From: CAG-103 sp048217285
GTDB taxonomy: Bacteria; Bacillota; Clostridia; Oscillospirales; Oscillospiraceae
Length of the DNA stretch: 22,016 nt
Assembly (NCBI GenBank): GCA_048217285.1
Contig: DBFWVW010000105.1
Location: forward strand, 1 to 22,016
Direction of reading: 5' to 3'
The notes under the pieces were generated by a model. That model made no database searches. It was not told where the DNA came from and saw nothing but the letters and a program-made list of their open reading frames with translations. Positions 7,527 to 14,867 of this stretch are shown here, in pieces. The stretch's first letter is position 1, and every line of letters begins with the position of its first letter. The position numbers were made by a program, and so were the translations under genes.

Positions 7527-8546
7527 TCAGGCCTTGCGGACGGAGGCGATATGACGCGTCAGGTCGAGCATCTTATTCGAGAAGCCCCACTCGTTGTCAT
7601 ACCAGGCCATGAGCTTGACGAAGTGATCGTTGAGGGCGAGACCGGCCTTGGCATCGAAAATGCTGGTGTGCGGATCGGTGATGAAGTCGGAGGAAACGAC
7701 CTCGTCATCCACGTACTCGACGACACCGGCCATCGGGCCCTCCGCAGCGGCCTTGACGGCAGCGCAGATCTCATCATACGTCGCAGCCTTCTCGAGACGG
7801 CAGGTCAGGTCGACGATGGACACGTCCGCACTCGGGATGCGCATGGAGGTACCGGTCAGCTTGCCCTGCAGGGCCGGAATGACCTTTCCAACAGCCTTGG
7901 CTGCGCCGGTGCTGGTCGGAATGATGTTGCCGTGCACGCCGCGGGACAGACGCCAGTTCTTCTTGGAGAAGCCGTCGACGACCTGCTGCGTGGCCGTATC
8001 GGCATGGACCGTGGTCATGAGGCCCTCGACGATGCCGAAGTTATCGTTGATGATCTTGGCCAACGGAGCCAGGCAGTTCGTGGTGCAGGAAGCGTTGGAC
8101 ACGATCTTGATGTCCGGCGTATAGGAATCCAGATTGACGCCGCAGACGAACATCGGCGTATCGTCCTTGGACGGGCCGGAAAGAACGACGACCTGCGCGC
8201 CGGCGTCCAGATGATCCTGCGCCTTTTCCTTGGTCAGGAACGCGCCGGTGCACTCGAGCACGTACTCCACACCCAGCTTGCCCCAGGGCAGGAGCTTTGC
8301 ATCACGGTTGTTGAGCAGCGCAACACGCTTGCCGTTGACGATCAGGGCCGGGTTCTCGCTGTCCTCGTAATCGACCGTGCCGTTGAAGCGGCCATGCACG
8401 GAATCGTACTTCACGGTATACGCCAACTGCTCCGGCGTCTTATCCGGCGCGTTGACGGCGACAACATCAATATCGTCGGCGCAGATGGCAGCGCGGAACA
8501 CCAGACGACCGATACGGCCGAAGCCATTGATACCAATTTTAATCAT
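7527..8546 (-). CDS. gap: Glyceraldehyde-3-phosphate dehydrogenase, type I
   Basis: A 339-residue cytosolic enzyme oxidising glyceraldehyde 3-phosphate to 1,3-bisphosphoglycerate. The Rossmann motif GINGFGRIGR (5-14), catalytic ASCTTNC with Cys154, His181 in TTVHADTATQ, the phosphate-site STGAAKAVG and the C-terminal AWYDNEWGFSNK are all present. Unusual points: the coenzyme-specificity Asp after VAVN is Ala33 (VNAPDK), as in NADP-using GapB, and the segment DGFSKKNW has Phe where NAD enzymes usually carry Pro. The S-loop RLSRGVHGNIIP also differs from the common RGGRAA form. Start ATG 8546 has AGGAGG 8 bases upstream. It is monocistronic, with own promoter and strong terminator, unlike the usual gap-pgk operon. 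Confidence 0.96.
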   Translation of the reverse strand: MIKIGINGFGRIGRLVFRAAICADDIDVVAVNAPDKTPEQLAYTVKYDSVHGRFNGTVDYEDSENPALIVNGKRVALLNNRDAKLLPWGKLGVEYVLECTGAFLTKEKAQDHLDAGAQVVVLSGPSKDDTPMFVCGVNLDSYTPDIKIVSNASCTTNCLAPLAKIINDNFGIVEGLMTTVHADTATQQVVDGFSKKNWRLSRGVHGNIIPTSTGAAKAVGKVIPALQGKLTGTSMRIPSADVSIVDLTCRLEKAATYDEICAAVKAAAEGPMAGVVEYVDDEVVSSDFITDPHTSIFDAKAGLALNDHFVKLMAWYDNEWGFSNKMLDLTRHIASVRKA

Positions 8547-8606
8547 GCTCTATTCCTCCTGTTATATCTGCTGCGCACAGCACGCAGCACAATTTCTTAC
8601 GTCTAC

Positions 8607-8635
8607 ATTCTATAACAATTCCGCCAAAAGCGCAA
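8607..8635 (-). promoter_or_regulatory. Promoter of the GAPDH gene
   Basis: On the minus strand TTGCGC (8635-8630) and TAGAAT (8612-8607) are 17 bases apart, giving a leader of about 50 bases. The remaining 70 bases up to the divergent kinase promoter hold nothing else I recognise. Confidence 0.55.
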
Positions 8636-8707
8636 CCACATTCTTACCGGCGCGGCAAGCGGCGCTGGCTATTTGTAACAAGTATTCTCATTTATTCGTG
8701 TTAAATC

Positions 8708-8736
8708 TTGTATCTATTGACGAGTTCTGCTATACT
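8708..8736 (+). promoter_or_regulatory. Promoter of the kinase-like gene
   Basis: TTGTAT (8708-8713) and TATACT (8731-8736) are 17 bases apart. An overlapping alternative is TTGACG (8717-8722) with TTTAAT (8741-8746) at 18 bases. Confidence 0.5.
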
Positions 8737-8768
8737 GTTTTTTAATACATCTTAGGGGGGATTGGAAA

Positions 8769-9833
8769 ATGAGCAATACACTGATCATCGACTCGCTCAA
8801 CACGTTGTTTTCAATGAGCAACACCGCTGTGCTCGGCGCACAGGAGCAATTCGTCGCGTTTATGAACCCGGCGGCACAAGAGCTTTTTCGCGGCGACCGT
8901 ACCAACCACAAGCTCTCCGAGCTGCTGCCGGCGCATATCACGGAGGCTACGGCCACAGAATTCGTCACATCCGCAACGATAGAAAAGCGCCATGTCATCA
9001 TCTCCGTTACCTCATTCGGTGCGTTTCGGCTGTTTTCGCTCGTACCACAGGACGAAAACGTCCTGCGTGCCGGCGCGCAGTTTGCGCCGTTTCTGGCGTC
9101 GCTCAACGCTTTTCGCGCGCTCGCGACGTATTTCTCGGACTACGCCATGCAGCTCAGCGACGTACGCTTCCGTCGCAATGCCGCCGAACTGACACAGTTT
9201 TACTACCGGCTTCTGCGTTTCGCGCTCAACGCCTCCACCGCCTCCGGCCTGAGCGACGGCACGCTCGCCTTCATGCCGCAGCTGTGCGACCTGGGTAAAG
9301 AGTGCCGGACACTGCTGGACAACATCCAGCCGATCACCGACGCAAACGGGATCGTGCTCGACATCAGCATTCCAGACGAGCCAATCAACTGTGCGCTCGA
9401 CACAGCGCTCATCCAGCGGATGCTGCTCAACATCATTGCCAACTGCACGGAGCGCTGCAAACACGGTGACCGCATCCGCTTCACCCTCGCGCAGGAGGGC
9501 GACCACGCCAATATCACCATCTGTGACGACGGCGTGCGCATCCCACCAGCAAAGCTTGGAACCATCTTTATCCCACTGCGTGTGACCGGTGTGGACTTTT
9601 CCGACCTGAGCAGCAACAGTTTCGGCCTGACGGTCGCACTCGGCATCGCAGAAAAGCACAACGGCACCATCCTGCTTGAGAGCAATGAATGGGGCGGAAC
9701 CACATTCCATGTCGTACTCAGCACGGTTCTGCCAGAGACGAATCTATTCCGCGCGCCGAAAGTGCCATATGCCCATGCACAGGAAGACCCCATTCTGGTC
9801 TACCTGTCCGATCAAATGCCGGAACAGAGATAA
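8769..9833 (+). CDS. Cytosolic histidine-kinase-like protein (GHKL ATPase domain, degenerate dimerisation domain)
   Basis: A 354-residue protein with no membrane segment. Residues 1-95 look PAS-like (FMNPAAQELF, then RHVIISVTSFGAFRLFSLVP). Residues 110-185 are helical where a HisKA/DHp domain belongs, but contain no histidine at all. Residues 205-318 form a HATPase_c fold: N box LLNIIANCTERC (N221, N225), G1 ICDDGVRIP (D253, D254, G255; the second Gly of DxGxG is Arg), and G2 with SFGLTVALGIAEKHNG followed by GGTTFHVVL. ATP binding is plausible; autophosphorylation on a canonical histidine is not. No response regulator is adjacent. Start ATG 8769 follows a GGGGGG run by 8 bases. It could be a sporulation-type or regulatory pseudokinase, but function is unknown. 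Confidence 0.8.
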   Translation: MSNTLIIDSLNTLFSMSNTAVLGAQEQFVAFMNPAAQELFRGDRTNHKLSELLPAHITEATATEFVTSATIEKRHVIISVTSFGAFRLFSLVPQDENVLRAGAQFAPFLASLNAFRALATYFSDYAMQLSDVRFRRNAAELTQFYYRLLRFALNASTASGLSDGTLAFMPQLCDLGKECRTLLDNIQPITDANGIVLDISIPDEPINCALDTALIQRMLLNIIANCTERCKHGDRIRFTLAQEGDHANITICDDGVRIPPAKLGTIFIPLRVTGVDFSDLSSNSFGLTVALGIAEKHNGTILLESNEWGGTTFHVVLSTVLPETNLFRAPKVPYAHAQEDPILVYLSDQMPEQR

Positions 9834-9844
9834 CGATATATCAA

Positions 9845-9886
9845 ACGGCGTGCCGCCCAAGATTGCGTGGCACGCCGTCTTTTATT
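9845..9886. terminator. Terminator of the kinase-like gene; also end of the murD operon
   Basis: Stem ACGGCGTGCC (9845-9854) with GGCACGCCGT (9869-9878) followed by CTTTTATTTT on the plus strand. The phosphatase stop (9884-9882) lies in its T-rich tail, so the same hairpin is the only candidate terminator for the minus-strand operon, with a weaker T tract on that side. Confidence 0.8.
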
Positions 9887-10700
9887 TTGCCGTCAGATAA
9901 CGCGCCTGCAGTATCTCCCGCTCGGCTGCGCCGACGCCGAGCGCCTGCGTCAGGAAAGCATCCACACTGCCGTACTGCTCCGTGATCACATCGCGCGCCG
10001 CCGTCAGGAACGCCGCGTCTGCGCGGTCAAACGTACGGATGACTTCCCGCTCCGGCTCGCTCAGGTCATAGTCCGCGACTGCCGTCAGCAGGCAATCGGT
10101 CGTGGCGGCCATGCGATCATTGGTAATCAGATAGTTTTCCACAATAACCGGCCAATCCACGCCCAGCGCCGTCAGCAGCAGCATCGTGCCGACGCCGACA
10201 CGATCCTTCCCTGCCGTACAGTGATAGAGCAGCGCACCATCCATCTGCGCGAGCAGGAGCGTGAAAAACTGCCGGTAATGCGCGATGGAGAATTCCTGCG
10301 TGACGAGACTGCGATACAGCTCGCACATGAACGCCCGCTCCCGGCCGGCCATCGCCTTCGCGTGCGCAACGACAGCCGCATAGGGGTCGTTATGCTCCTC
10401 CCGCGTCAAACCGGCCGCCGCCTGCTCCACGATCGGGCAATGGACATACTGCACACCCGGGAGGACTCGGTCCGGCTTTTGTTCCCGCTCCAGGTCTGTG
10501 CGAAAGTCCACGACCGTGCGCAGCGGATAGGCCGCGAGTGTCTGCGCGTCGCGCTCTGTGATACCGGCAAGCTCGCCGCTGCGCAGCAGCAAACCCGGCC
10601 GGATCGCGCGTCCATCCATGGTAGGCAGGCCGCCGAGGTCGCGCGCGTTCGGCGCGCCGAACAGCAGCCAGCGCTCAGATACCAAAGAGTTGCTTTCCAT
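9882..10700 (-). CDS. Tyrosine/serine protein phosphatase, PTP type (Y_phosphatase3 family)
   Basis: A 272-residue soluble phosphatase. The P-loop HCTAGKDRVG (160-169) carries nucleophile Cys161 and Arg167, with the lysine of the HCxxGKDR variant that marks the MptpB/LipA-like family (PF13350), which often acts on phosphotyrosine, phosphoserine or phosphoinositides. The family N-terminal motif NARDLGGL (18-25) and VVDFRTDLE (63-71) are present. No signal peptide. Start ATG 10700 overlaps the end of tatD by 26 bases; GGAGGTG lies 10 bases upstream inside tatD, so the two are translationally coupled. Last gene of the murD operon. The physiological substrate cannot be told from sequence. Confidence 0.92.
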   Translation of the reverse strand: MESNSLVSERWLLFGAPNARDLGGLPTMDGRAIRPGLLLRSGELAGITERDAQTLAAYPLRTVVDFRTDLEREQKPDRVLPGVQYVHCPIVEQAAAGLTREEHNDPYAAVVAHAKAMAGRERAFMCELYRSLVTQEFSIAHYRQFFTLLLAQMDGALLYHCTAGKDRVGVGTMLLLTALGVDWPVIVENYLITNDRMAATTDCLLTAVADYDLSEPEREVIRTFDRADAAFLTAARDVITEQYGSVDAFLTQALGVGAAEREILQARYLTAK

Positions 10701-11439
10701 TTTGCAGTGTCACCTCCGCGACTTCTTCTGTGGTCATGCCCTTGATCTCCGCGATGCGCGCAGCGATATAGGGCAGATTGCGCGAATCGTTGCGCTTGCC
10801 ACGGTTCGGCACCGGAGCCAGATAGGGCGAATCTGTTTCGAGCAGCATCCGATCCGCCGGGCACGCAGCGATCACGTCCAGCGCCTTAACGGCATTCTTA
10901 TATGTGATCGGGCCGTCAAAACCGAGGTACCAGCCGCGGCGCAGCAGCTCGCGCGCCATCTCCACGCTGCCGGAAAAGCAGTGGAACACGCCGCGCAGCC
11001 CCGGATAGTCACACACGATGCGCAGACTGTCACCGTGTGCCTCCCGGTCATGAATAATGACCGGCAGGTCCAGCTCCAGCGCCAGCTCCAGCTGCGCGCG
11101 CAGCATGGTTTTCTGCGTCGCCTTCGTAGAGGCATCCCAGTAATAGTCCAGACCGATCTCACCGATGGCGCAGACCTTTGGCTGCGCTGCAAGCGCGCGG
11201 ATCCGGTCAAGACTGTCGTCCGTCCAGGCGGCAGCCTCTTCCGGGTGCCAGCCGACGGCGGCATAAACGAAATCATATGTCTGCGCGATGGCGACGGCGC
11301 GCTCGGACGTCACGGCACAGTCGCCAGGGTCAACAATGAGCGAGACGCCGCTCTCATGCACAGCGTGCAGCACCGCATCGCGGTCATCCTTGAACTTTCC
11401 GCTGTCGTAGTGCGCGTGCGTATCAAAATACTGCGTCAT
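10675..11439 (-). CDS. tatD: TatD family metal-dependent deoxyribonuclease
   Basis: A 254-residue TIM-barrel hydrolase of the TatD/YcfH family; members are divalent-metal 3'-5' exonucleases on DNA or RNA or D-amino acid-tRNA-type hydrolases in some lineages. Metal ligands are visible: THAH (His8, His10), GEIGLDYY (Glu94), PVIIHDRE (His130), FHCFSGS (His153) and LETDSPYLAP (Asp203). Start ATG 11439 overlaps the nadE stop in an ATGA arrangement and no independent Shine-Dalgarno is evident, so it depends on coupling. Of the two B. subtilis-type paralogues it cannot be decided which this is. Confidence 0.93.
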   Translation of the reverse strand: MTQYFDTHAHYDSGKFKDDRDAVLHAVHESGVSLIVDPGDCAVTSERAVAIAQTYDFVYAAVGWHPEEAAAWTDDSLDRIRALAAQPKVCAIGEIGLDYYWDASTKATQKTMLRAQLELALELDLPVIIHDREAHGDSLRIVCDYPGLRGVFHCFSGSVEMARELLRRGWYLGFDGPITYKNAVKALDVIAACPADRMLLETDSPYLAPVPNRGKRNDSRNLPYIAARIAEIKGMTTEEVAEVTLQNGKQLFGI

Positions 11440-12167
11440 TCGGTGTGATAGGTCGCAGCCGGGCGGCGCTTGTGCTCACTGCGGCTATGATAACGGTCGA
11501 TGATGGCCTTGTCGTGCTCGCTGGCCTCGCCGGTGAGAATGTACCTGTCAATGGCGGCATAAGTCACGCCCATCTCCTGCTCGTCCGTCTGGCCCTCGAA
11601 GAGACCGGCAGACGGTGCTTTGCGGATGATGTTCTCCGGCGCGTGCAGCCAGGTCAGGAACTCGTAAATTTCCGTCACGGTCAGGTCGGCAATGGGGTTG
11701 AAGTCATACGCGCCGTCGCCCCACTTCGTGAAATAGCCCATGTACGCCTCGCTGCGGTTGCCGGTGCCGGCGACGAGGCGCCCCTCGGCCGCGCCGATGG
11801 TATAGAGCGTGAGCATACGCAGGCGCGGGGCGATGTTCGACGTCGCCATCTGGTTGAGCGTCGTGACGACGGAGACCGTCTGCATGACGAGCTCCTTTTC
11901 CGCCGTAAGGTCGACCGTGCGCGTCTCGATATTGAACTGCTCGGCCACGGCCAGACCGTCGGTCATGTCCTCGCCGAAGTTGCGCTTGGAGGCACACGGC
12001 ATCATGATACCGACCGTATTATCGCACGCAGCCTTGCAGAGGATGCCGACGAGCGCGCTGTCCTTTCCGCCGCTGTTGCCGTAAATGATGCCCTTGGCGC
12101 CGCTGCCGACCAGCAGGTCGCGGATAAAGGCGACGCGGTTTTCAAATTCTTTTGCGTAATCTCGCAT
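11436..12167 (-). CDS. nadE: Ammonia-dependent NAD+ synthetase
   Basis: A 243-residue short-form NAD synthetase converting nicotinic acid adenine dinucleotide, ATP and ammonia to NAD+. The ATP pyrophosphatase loop SGGKDS (32-37) and the family segments GTGNRSEAYMGYFTKWGDG and NPIADLTVTEIYEF are clear. There is no N-terminal glutaminase domain, so ammonia must be free or supplied by a partner. A GTG at 12176 is in frame, but it overlaps the GGAG that is correctly spaced (8 bases) before ATG 12167, so 12167 is the start. It lies between ligA and tatD; LigA consumes NAD+, a sensible operon partner. Confidence 0.95.
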   Translation of the reverse strand: MRDYAKEFENRVAFIRDLLVGSGAKGIIYGNSGGKDSALVGILCKAACDNTVGIMMPCASKRNFGEDMTDGLAVAEQFNIETRTVDLTAEKELVMQTVSVVTTLNQMATSNIAPRLRMLTLYTIGAAEGRLVAGTGNRSEAYMGYFTKWGDGAYDFNPIADLTVTEIYEFLTWLHAPENIIRKAPSAGLFEGQTDEQEMGVTYAAIDRYILTGEASEHDKAIIDRYHSRSEHKRRPAATYHTE

Positions 12168-12189
12168 GATTTCCACTCCGTTTCTTTTG

Positions 12190-14169
12190 TTACTCCCGGA
12201 TCATGTCCAGGAATTCTGTTTCCGTAATAATGGGTGTGCCGAGTGAGAGCGCCTTCTGATACTTCGAGCCGGTGTTTTCCCCGGCTAGGAGATAGGACGT
12301 CTTTTTCGATACGGACGAACTGGTCTTGCCGCCGAAACGCTCAATGATGGCACTGGCCTCGTCGCGGCTGAAGTGCTCGAGCGCGCCGGTGAGCACGAAG
12401 GTCTTACCGGAAAAACGGCGGTCCACGACCTGCTCCTTGGAATCGAAGCTGACGCCCGCATCGCGCAGCAGTCGGATCTGATGCTGCGACTGCGGATTCT
12501 CAAACCACGCGCGCAGATACGCCGCCGTCGTCGGCCCGACGTCCGGGATCGCCATCAGCTCTTCTTCCGTTGCCGCCATGAGCTTGTCAAGCGTTCCAAA
12601 ATGCATGGCCAGCACTTTCGCCGCCTTCTGCCCCACCTGCCGGATGCCGAATGCACACAGCAGACGTGCCATGCCGGCGCCCTTACTTTTTTCAATGGCG
12701 GCCATGAGGTTCTCGGCCGACTTTTTTCCCATATGATCCAGCGCCGCGACCGACTGCGGCTCGAGCGCGTAAAGCTCCGCCGGGGAGCGCACGAGCCCCG
12801 CCTCGATCAGTGACTGGCAAAGTGAGATGCCGAGGCCGTCGATGTCCATCGCTTCGCGGGAGGCAAAGTGCGCAATGTTGCGCAGCCGCTGCGCCGGACA
12901 CTCCGCGCCCGTGCAGCGCAGAGCCGCACCGTCCGGATCACGCACGACGGGTGCGCCGCACTCCGGACAGGTATCCGGCATATGAAACGGCACCGTCCCC
13001 TCCGGCCGCTTGCTGCGCACGACGGAGAGAATCTCGGGGATGATCTCCCCCGCTTTCTGCACAAGCACCGTGTCGCCGATGCGCAAGTCAAGGTTGTCGA
13101 TAAAATCCTGATTGTGCAGCGTAGCATTCGTGACGGTCGTGCCGGCAAGACGCACCGGCTCGATGACCGCCTTTGGTGTGAGCACACCCGTGCGGCCGAC
13201 CTGCACGACGATGTCGCGCACGCGGCTCTCCTTCTTCTCCGGCGGGTACTTATACGCCACCGCCCAGCGCGGGAACTTTGCCGTGCTGCCGAGATACTGC
13301 CGCTGCGCAAGGTCGTTGATCTTGATGACCGCACCGTCAATATCGAACGGAAACGACTCGCGGTTGTCGCCGATCCAGTCGATGCGCGCGCAGCAATCGG
13401 TAAGCGTGGCGCAGCGCTGATACGGCACGACCGGAAAGCCGAGAGATGCCAGATAGTCCAGCGTTTCCGTATGCGTGGCAAACGTGCGGTCACTGTCAAA
13501 CTGAAGATTAAAGATGATGATATCGAGCTTGCGCGCCGCCGCGACCTTCGGGTCCTGCTGGCGCACAGAACCTGCCGCTGCGTTGCGGGGATTGGCCAGC
13601 AGCGGCTGCTCGAGCAGCTCCCGCTCGGCGTTGAGCGCCGCGAACACGTCGTGCGACATATAGACCTCGCCGCGCACAATGAGCTTTGCGGGTGCATTGT
13701 CAAGCGTCATCGGCAGATTGCGCAGGGTGCGGAGATTTTCCGTCACATCCTCGCCGGTGATGCCGTCACCGCGCGTGGAGCCGCGGACAAACACACCGTT
13801 TTCATACTCGAGCGACATAGACAGGCCGTCGATTTTCGGCTCTACCGAATAATCATGTATCTGCGTGAGCGCGCTGTCCATGCGCGTGCCGAACGCGCGC
13901 AGCTCGTCGAACGAAAACACGTCCTGCAGGCTCTCGAGGGGCACCTGATGGCGCACCTGTGCAAAGGTGTTGAGCGCGTAGCCGCCGACGTGCTGCGTCG
14001 GTGAATCCGGTGAGGCATACTCTGGATGCGCTGCCTCCAGCTCTTCCAGTCTGCGCATGAGCGCGTCGTATTCAAAGTCGCTGATCTCTGGCGCGTCCTT
14101 CACATAATAAAGGAAATTTGCGTGTTCCAGCTGGCGGCGCAGCGCCAGGATCTCTTCGCGTACATCCAT
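12190..14169 (-). CDS. ligA: NAD+-dependent DNA ligase
   Basis: A 659-residue ligase sealing nicks in replication and repair. In order: domain Ia at the N-terminus (YYVKDAPEISDFEYD binds NMN), the adenylation domain with active-site KIDG (Lys112), OB-fold (to about 395), a Cys4 zinc finger (C401, C404, C419, C424), helix-hairpin-helix region (about 430-580) and a C-terminal BRCT domain (about 584-659, GKTFVLTGALEHFSRDEA). Length is normal. Start ATG 14169; GGAG 8 bases upstream forms the last codons of yunB, so translation is probably coupled (5-base gap). Confidence 0.97.
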   Translation of the reverse strand: MDVREEILALRRQLEHANFLYYVKDAPEISDFEYDALMRRLEELEAAHPEYASPDSPTQHVGGYALNTFAQVRHQVPLESLQDVFSFDELRAFGTRMDSALTQIHDYSVEPKIDGLSMSLEYENGVFVRGSTRGDGITGEDVTENLRTLRNLPMTLDNAPAKLIVRGEVYMSHDVFAALNAERELLEQPLLANPRNAAAGSVRQQDPKVAAARKLDIIIFNLQFDSDRTFATHTETLDYLASLGFPVVPYQRCATLTDCCARIDWIGDNRESFPFDIDGAVIKINDLAQRQYLGSTAKFPRWAVAYKYPPEKKESRVRDIVVQVGRTGVLTPKAVIEPVRLAGTTVTNATLHNQDFIDNLDLRIGDTVLVQKAGEIIPEILSVVRSKRPEGTVPFHMPDTCPECGAPVVRDPDGAALRCTGAECPAQRLRNIAHFASREAMDIDGLGISLCQSLIEAGLVRSPAELYALEPQSVAALDHMGKKSAENLMAAIEKSKGAGMARLLCAFGIRQVGQKAAKVLAMHFGTLDKLMAATEEELMAIPDVGPTTAAYLRAWFENPQSQHQIRLLRDAGVSFDSKEQVVDRRFSGKTFVLTGALEHFSRDEASAIIERFGGKTSSSVSKKTSYLLAGENTGSKYQKALSLGTPIITETEFLDMIRE

Positions 14170-14174
14170 GTTCT

Positions 14175-14819
14175 TTACTCCACTTCCACATACGTCTGGG
14201 GCACCTTGCCGACGATGACCGTCTCGGCCAGCAGAACATTCGTGCCCACGGTTTCGGTCTGGTGCTCCCAGGGCACCAGAATGTCGAGGTCCATCTTCAC
14301 GTTCAGATATAGTTGATATTTACTCTGGTTAATGGCGGCCGACATAAGCTCATTGTGATAGCTCACATCCGACGTTGTCAGCACAAGGATGCGCACCGGC
14401 AGCGGCAGCTTGAGCCCGGGCAGGAAATTCACACCAAAAAGCGTTTCCAGCGGGATGTCCAGCTCGACCTGCCCGTCGTCGCCGTCCATCATGTGCTCAA
14501 GTACGAGCGAGGATACCTGCCCCACGTGCGCGGTATCAATGCTCACGGCTGTGATCGTCCCATCTCCGTCCGTGCGATAGGTGTAATAGTCGCCCTGCAC
14601 CTGCGCCGTCGCCGCCGTGACGGCGGCATTGATCTTCAGCTGCATAAGATCGCAGGCAGAATTGACGGCCAGCTGTGTGATCAGGTGCAGCACCGACACT
14701 GTAAAATACGCCGCACCACCCAGCAGAATGAGCACCATCAGCAGCACCGCAAGTCTCCGGTTCAGCCGCGGCAGGCACCGGCGGGCAGCCGGTCTCCAGC
14801 GGCGAGATGCACAAATCAT
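14175..14819 (-). CDS. yunB: Sporulation protein YunB
   Basis: A 214-residue protein with an Arg-rich cytosolic N-terminus and one membrane segment (about residues 23-45), then an extracytosolic domain. The stretches VNSACDLMQLKINAAV, TYRTDGDGTITAVSIDT, DIPLETLFG and the C-terminal LNVKMDLDILVP followed by TNVLLAETVIVGKVPQTYV match the YunB family (PF09560), a sigma-E regulon sporulation protein in B. subtilis whose biochemical role is unknown. Start ATG 14819 is 7 bases after a GGGGGG run. Its presence in the murD-ligA operon supports a spore-forming host. Confidence 0.9.
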   Translation of the reverse strand: MICASRRWRPAARRCLPRLNRRLAVLLMVLILLGGAAYFTVSVLHLITQLAVNSACDLMQLKINAAVTAATAQVQGDYYTYRTDGDGTITAVSIDTAHVGQVSSLVLEHMMDGDDGQVELDIPLETLFGVNFLPGLKLPLPVRILVLTTSDVSYHNELMSAAINQSKYQLYLNVKMDLDILVPWEHQTETVGTNVLLAETVIVGKVPQTYVEVE

Positions 14820-14867
14820 AGCAGATCCCCCCTGCCATGCTATGCAGCGGCAGGGCGATTCATACGC

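Noticed and set aside
7488..8615. 375-codon plus-strand open frame opposite GAPDH
   Set aside because: Antisense to a conserved enzyme and crosses both its terminator and its promoter region.
8762..9298. 178-codon frame overlapping the kinase-like gene on the same strand
   Set aside because: Arg-rich out-of-frame reading with no similarity; the overlapping frame has the ATPase motifs and the correctly spaced ribosome binding site.
12868..14004. 378-codon plus-strand open frame opposite ligA
   Set aside because: Antisense shadow; no Shine-Dalgarno or recognisable motif.
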